Position numbers and translations under genes: made by a program. Positions 12,201-14,864 of a DNA stretch of 14,864 nt are shown one piece after another. Each line of letters opens with the position of its first letter. Position 1 is the first letter of the stretch. The notes under the pieces are model-generated. The model saw only the letters and a list, made by a program, of their open reading frames with translations. It was not told the DNA's origin and made no database searches. The DNA comes from Thermoplasmata archaeon (GTDB lineage: Archaea > Thermoplasmatota > Thermoplasmata > Thermoplasmatales > Thermoplasmataceae): contig JAKAQT010000023.1 in the NCBI GenBank assembly GCA_021819605.1, forward strand, positions 1 through 14,864, in the 5' to 3' direction.

Positions 12201-13844
12201 ATGAGGCCATCAATATCGCCTGAAGGAGATACTGCGTATCTGGACGAAATTCATGATGACAGCGTCCTTGCCGTTTCCGGATTCAACCTGGCAACAACAC
12301 CGGAATTCCTCATACTGGAGCTTTACAAAAAGTACCAGGCCACGGGGCATCCGAGATCCTTATTCCTGGAGACAGATGCACTGCCTGCGTCTCCCGGGAG
12401 GGCCCTTGACCTTGTGCTGAAGGACATGTCGGAATCTGGTGACTACAGTTTCATAAAAGGAATGCTCGTTCCCTTCATGGGATTCTCCCCATATCTCCAG
12501 AAAATGACCCTGGAGGACAGGTTCCAGGTGTATGGATGGCCAATAGGGATCACCGCCTACTGGTTCAGGGAGGTTGCATCCGGCAGGCCGGGGCTGCTCA
12601 CCAAGATAGGCATAGACACATTCCTGGACCCGGACCAGGATTCCGGCACACTGAATGAATCAGCCGCTAAAAACAGGATGTGCTATTCAACGAAGATTGA
12701 TCTCTCTGGGGAGGAATTCCTCATATACAGGGCACCGAAGCCAAATGTTTCATTCGTCAGGGTAACATCCTCAGACCGGCTTGGAAACCTCAGCATGGAG
12801 GATGAGCCCATAAGGGGAACCGTCATGAGCATAGCACAGGCCAGCAAAGCCATGCCAAATCCGGGAAAGGTTGTTGCCCAGGTCAAGCGGGTTGTGGCGG
12901 ATGGGGCATTCTCGCCCAGGCAGGTGGAGGTTCCATATCCCCTGGTGGATTACGTTGTGACATCCCCACCCCAGTACCACTGGCAGGCAAGTTCCTTTGA
13001 ATATGATCCAAGGGCCTGCTTCAGGGTCAGCCCCGGAAATACAGACCGGCTGCTGGGAGACATGGGTGTCGGCAAATCGCCTCAGCTGCACAGGATTATT
13101 GCCAGAAGGGTTGCGCTTGAACTCATACAGTTGCTGAACAGCAAGGGTTCCCCAATATTGATCAACCTGGGAGTGGGTGTCCCGGCTTTGCTTTCCGGAA
13201 TAATCTCGGAGGAAGGCCTTTCCAGGGATGTTGTCAGTGTGGTGGAATCAGGCCCATGGGGCGGTGTTGCCCTGACCGGCCCGGACTTTGGAATCTCCAT
13301 GGGGGCATTTGCCCTTTCCACCATACCGGACATGTTCTCCAATTATGAAGGGGGAATTATAGACACAGCTTCCCTTGGATTCCTCCAGGTGGATCAGAAT
13401 GGAAACGTGAATCCGTCATACATCCCTGGGAAACTCACAGGTCCCGGAGGGTTTCCCGTCATAGCCGAGGGTACGCCGCGGGTTTACTTCGCAGGCACGT
13501 TCACCGCCGGGAAGAGCGACATCACCGTTGAAAATGGAAAGCTGAACATAAGGTCGGACGGTGACGTTCTTAAGTTTGTAAACAGGGTATACAAGGTCTT
13601 TTTCAGCGGGAAACAGGCTATGAAATTCACAAAGGAGGTCAGGTATTTCACGGAACGTGCAGTATTCACCCTGACAGAAAAGGGGCTCAGGCTTGATGAG
13701 GTTGCCCCCGGTGTTGACATAGACAGAGACATACTGGGAAAAATGGAGTTTCGGCCTGTGGTTTCCAGGGAACTCAAGGAAATCCCACCTGCTGTTTTCT
13801 CGGGGAACAGGATGAACCTGAAATACATGATCACGCACCATTGA
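12201..13844 (+). CDS. Family I CoA-transferase (YdiF/propionate CoA-transferase type)
   Basis: Transfers CoA between a short-chain acyl-CoA and a free carboxylic acid, such as acetate, propionate, butyrate or an acetoacetate-type acid. Its 547 residues carry both the alpha- and beta-like halves in one chain, as in YdiF and Pct. N-terminal half: SGFNLATTPEFL (26-37). C-terminal half: NLGVGVPALLSGIISEEG (322-339), then SVVESGPWGG with E349 as the catalytic Glu that forms the glutamyl-CoA thioester. Later come YEGGIIDTASLGFLQVDQNGNVN (around 390-412), a GTFTAG segment and the closing signature YFTERAVFTLTEKGLRLDEVAPGVD. The enzyme is expected in the cytoplasm. Its substrates cannot be set from sequence. 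Activation of weak acids that enter acidophile cells is one conceivable role (inference). The ATG at 12201 lacks a Shine-Dalgarno site, again leaderless style. The hydrolase gene follows 77 bases on but has its own promoter. Confidence 0.93.
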   Translation: MRPSISPEGDTAYLDEIHDDSVLAVSGFNLATTPEFLILELYKKYQATGHPRSLFLETDALPASPGRALDLVLKDMSESGDYSFIKGMLVPFMGFSPYLQKMTLEDRFQVYGWPIGITAYWFREVASGRPGLLTKIGIDTFLDPDQDSGTLNESAAKNRMCYSTKIDLSGEEFLIYRAPKPNVSFVRVTSSDRLGNLSMEDEPIRGTVMSIAQASKAMPNPGKVVAQVKRVVADGAFSPRQVEVPYPLVDYVVTSPPQYHWQASSFEYDPRACFRVSPGNTDRLLGDMGVGKSPQLHRIIARRVALELIQLLNSKGSPILINLGVGVPALLSGIISEEGLSRDVVSVVESGPWGGVALTGPDFGISMGAFALSTIPDMFSNYEGGIIDTASLGFLQVDQNGNVNPSYIPGKLTGPGGFPVIAEGTPRVYFAGTFTAGKSDITVENGKLNIRSDGDVLKFVNRVYKVFFSGKQAMKFTKEVRYFTERAVFTLTEKGLRLDEVAPGVDIDRDILGKMEFRPVVSRELKEIPPAVFSGNRMNLKYMITHH

Positions 13845-13864
13845 TTGACGTCTTCATTCATGAT

Positions 13865-13897
13865 ATGGCACCTGCACTACCGGTGTCATCAACTTTT
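13865..13897 (+). terminator. Possible hairpin terminator after the CoA-transferase gene
   Basis: ATGGCACC (13865-13872) pairs with GGTGTCAT (13882-13889), with one G-T wobble, around a nine-base loop; a short T-run (13894-13897) follows. The T-run merges with the TATA-like box of the next gene, the same layout as upstream of the CoA-transferase. Weaker than the terminator at 12139. Confidence 0.3.
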
Positions 13898-13901
13898 AAT
13901 C
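13892..13901 (+). promoter_or_regulatory. TATA-like promoter of the alpha/beta hydrolase gene
   Basis: ACTTTTAATCTG at 13892-13903 is centred about 25 bases before the ATG at 13922, predicting a leaderless transcript. No ribosome binding site precedes this ATG. Confidence 0.5.
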
Positions 13902-13921
13902 TGTAATTGTGATATTCATTC

Positions 13922-14545
13922 ATGTCAGATGAAATAAAACAGGAATACATGCAGTTCAACAACGGCACGCTTTTTCACAGAAAACTTGGCACAGGGGCAC
14001 AAAAGAACATAATCCTGCTCCACGGATGGTCGTTCACCTCCAGGAACTGGAAGGATGTGGGCGCTTTCCAGCATCTTGGCGATCTTGGGTTCAACGTCTA
14101 TGCACCTGACTATCCGGGATTTGGGAACTCTGACCCCCAGGACAGGTATGCCATAAAGAGAGGCGACATATCCAGGGGCACAGAATTTGTAAAAGACTAC
14201 ATGGGGCACATTGGGCTGAAGAACGCATACATACTTGGTGCCTCCATGGGCGGCGGCATGGCCGTCATGGCAGCGCTGGACATCCCGGATATGGTGGATG
14301 GCATCATAGCCGTTGCACCTGCATGGGTGGAAGATCAGAAGGACAGGATGGCTGGAATCACAAAGCCTGTACTATTCATATGGGGTTCAAATGACAATGT
14401 GGTGATGCCTTCTCTTGGGCAGCAGTACTCTTCAATCATAAAGGGATCAAGGCTGGAGATCGTGCAGGATGCACCCCACCCGGTATACATAGACCAGCCC
14501 ATTCGGTTCTTCTCAATAGTTTCTGATTTCCTCCGGTCCCACTGA
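13922..14545 (+). CDS. Alpha/beta-hydrolase fold protein (esterase/lipase-like)
   Basis: Cytoplasmic serine hydrolase of 207 residues, without signal peptide. The oxyanion-hole motif is LLHGWSF near 33-39. YAPDYPGFGNSD follows strand 4 around 60-71. The nucleophile elbow GASMGGG holds S108. The acid is D158 in WGSNDN and the base is H186 in APHPVY, so the catalytic triad is complete. The protein is compact: only a short segment separates S108's helix from the D158 strand, so the cap domain seen in many family members is almost absent. It probably cleaves a small ester or thioester, but the substrate is unknown. The CoA-transferase gene just upstream is on the same strand but has separate promoter signals, so a shared pathway is only a suggestion. 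Confidence 0.92.
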   Translation: MSDEIKQEYMQFNNGTLFHRKLGTGAQKNIILLHGWSFTSRNWKDVGAFQHLGDLGFNVYAPDYPGFGNSDPQDRYAIKRGDISRGTEFVKDYMGHIGLKNAYILGASMGGGMAVMAALDIPDMVDGIIAVAPAWVEDQKDRMAGITKPVLFIWGSNDNVVMPSLGQQYSSIIKGSRLEIVQDAPHPVYIDQPIRFFSIVSDFLRSH

Positions 14546-14570
14546 AGCCACCCTTTGCAAATGTGGCTTC
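14544..14570 (+). terminator. Hairpin at the stop codon of the hydrolase gene
   Basis: GAAGCCAC (14544-14551) and GTGGCTTC (14563-14570) are perfect complements. The loop itself contains the palindrome TTTGCAAA (14554-14561), so a longer imperfect hairpin can form. It begins inside the TGA stop codon. No T-run follows directly, but T-rich stretches occur at 14588-14592 and 14609-14614. It may be a terminator or a 3'-end stabilising structure. Confidence 0.4.
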
Positions 14571-14606
14571 CCATCAGCCAGTGGAAATTTTAAAAACCAT
14601 ATGAAT

Positions 14607-14617
14607 AATTTTTTAAC
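14607..14617 (+). promoter_or_regulatory. AT-rich promoter/T-run before the last gene
   Basis: AATAATTTTTTAACA (about 14604-14618) lies about 26 bases before the ATG at 14639 and can serve as TATA-like element for a leaderless transcript. Its six Ts could also end transcription from the hydrolase gene. Confidence 0.35.
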
Positions 14618-14638
14618 ATCCTGATGCTTATTCTCCCT

Positions 14639-14864
14639 ATGATAATTGATGAGATCAACGGGATGCTCAACCGACAGGTGGTATTCTCGTTTTCAGTGGA
14701 CTTACCAATAACGGATTTCTCAATGAAGTACAATTTGCCCATGATCGTCAGGATCAGGATCACCAAGGACGGCGGTTATGCACTTGTGAACATGGAGAAC
14801 GGCCCGGGCCTGGATGAAAACGACCTGAAAGAGATATCGAAATATGATTTGAAGAGAACAAGGG
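14639..14864 (+). CDS. Hypothetical protein, 3'-truncated by the window
   Basis: An open frame starts at the ATG at 14639 and runs without a stop to the window edge (75 codons). It begins MIIDEINGMLNRQVVFSFSV, continues with a basic strand-rich part (MIVRIRITKDGGYALVNMEN) and ends in a charged stretch (LDENDLKEISKYDLKR). I do not recognise the family. The reading frame shows the same codon habits as its neighbours (AGG, ATC and ATA in use) and is preceded by a suitably placed AT-rich promoter element, which is why I regard it as real. An ATG at 14601 leads to a stop after seven codons and is not the start. No membrane segment or catalytic motif is visible in the portion present. Confidence 0.65.
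   Translation, partial: MIIDEINGMLNRQVVFSFSVDLPITDFSMKYNLPMIVRIRITKDGGYALVNMENGPGLDENDLKEISKYDLKRTR

Noticed and set aside
13416..13861. Antisense frames of 125-141 codons over the end of the CoA-transferase gene
   Set aside because: They lie opposite conserved family I CoA-transferase sequence (GTFTAG, FTERAVF) and have no features of their own.

Overview
The window looks like chromosomal DNA of an archaeon, most likely of the Thermoplasmatales or a close relative. This rests on an archaeal-type tungstate/molybdate transporter (WtpABC), an aldehyde:ferredoxin oxidoreductase, two archaeal MoeA paralogues (one fused to a periplasmic-binding-like domain), heavy use of AGG/ATA codons, many N-glycosylation sequons in the exported binding protein, and TATA-like boxes about 26-30 bases upstream of start codons, which imply leaderless mRNAs. 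The species assignment is inference. Genes are tightly packed; no gap reaches 200 bases. I see no insertion sequences, CRISPR arrays, tRNA or rRNA genes.

Layout. (1) 1-2739, plus strand: wtpA (5' end cut off by the window), wtpB and wtpC, an oxyanion importer. (2) 2862-4676, plus: an AOR-family tungsten-pterin enzyme with its own strong TATA box. It meets a minus-strand MoaD-like sulfur carrier (4677-4952) with the two stop codons abutting. (3) 5058-5855, plus: a small ArsA/Get3-like P-loop ATPase, divergent from moaD and convergent with the next genes. (4) 5858-8985, minus: moeA followed by a moeA-PBP fusion, overlapping by one base. (5) 9023-11377, minus: a DHA2-type MFS exporter and an EamA/DMT permease. 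(6) 11557-12123, plus: a conserved archaeal protein with an ACT-like C-terminus, then a hairpin plus T-run terminator. (7) 12201-13844, plus: a family I (YdiF/propionate-type) CoA-transferase. (8) 13922-14545, plus: an alpha/beta hydrolase with a complete triad. (9) 14639 to the end, plus: the start of an unrecognised gene.

Together, 1-8985 reads as a tungsten (or molybdenum) pterin enzyme island: import of the oxyanion (WtpABC), sulfur for the dithiolene (MoaD), metal insertion (two MoeA proteins) and a consumer enzyme (AOR). The unexplained member is the ArsA-like ATPase, set between moaD and the moeA pair; a role in metal or cofactor delivery or enzyme maturation is a guess from context. 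The MFS and EamA permeases share the moeA strand but have separate promoter-like signals and may be unrelated. The right third (CoA-transferase, hydrolase) looks like acyl-CoA/organic acid or ester metabolism.
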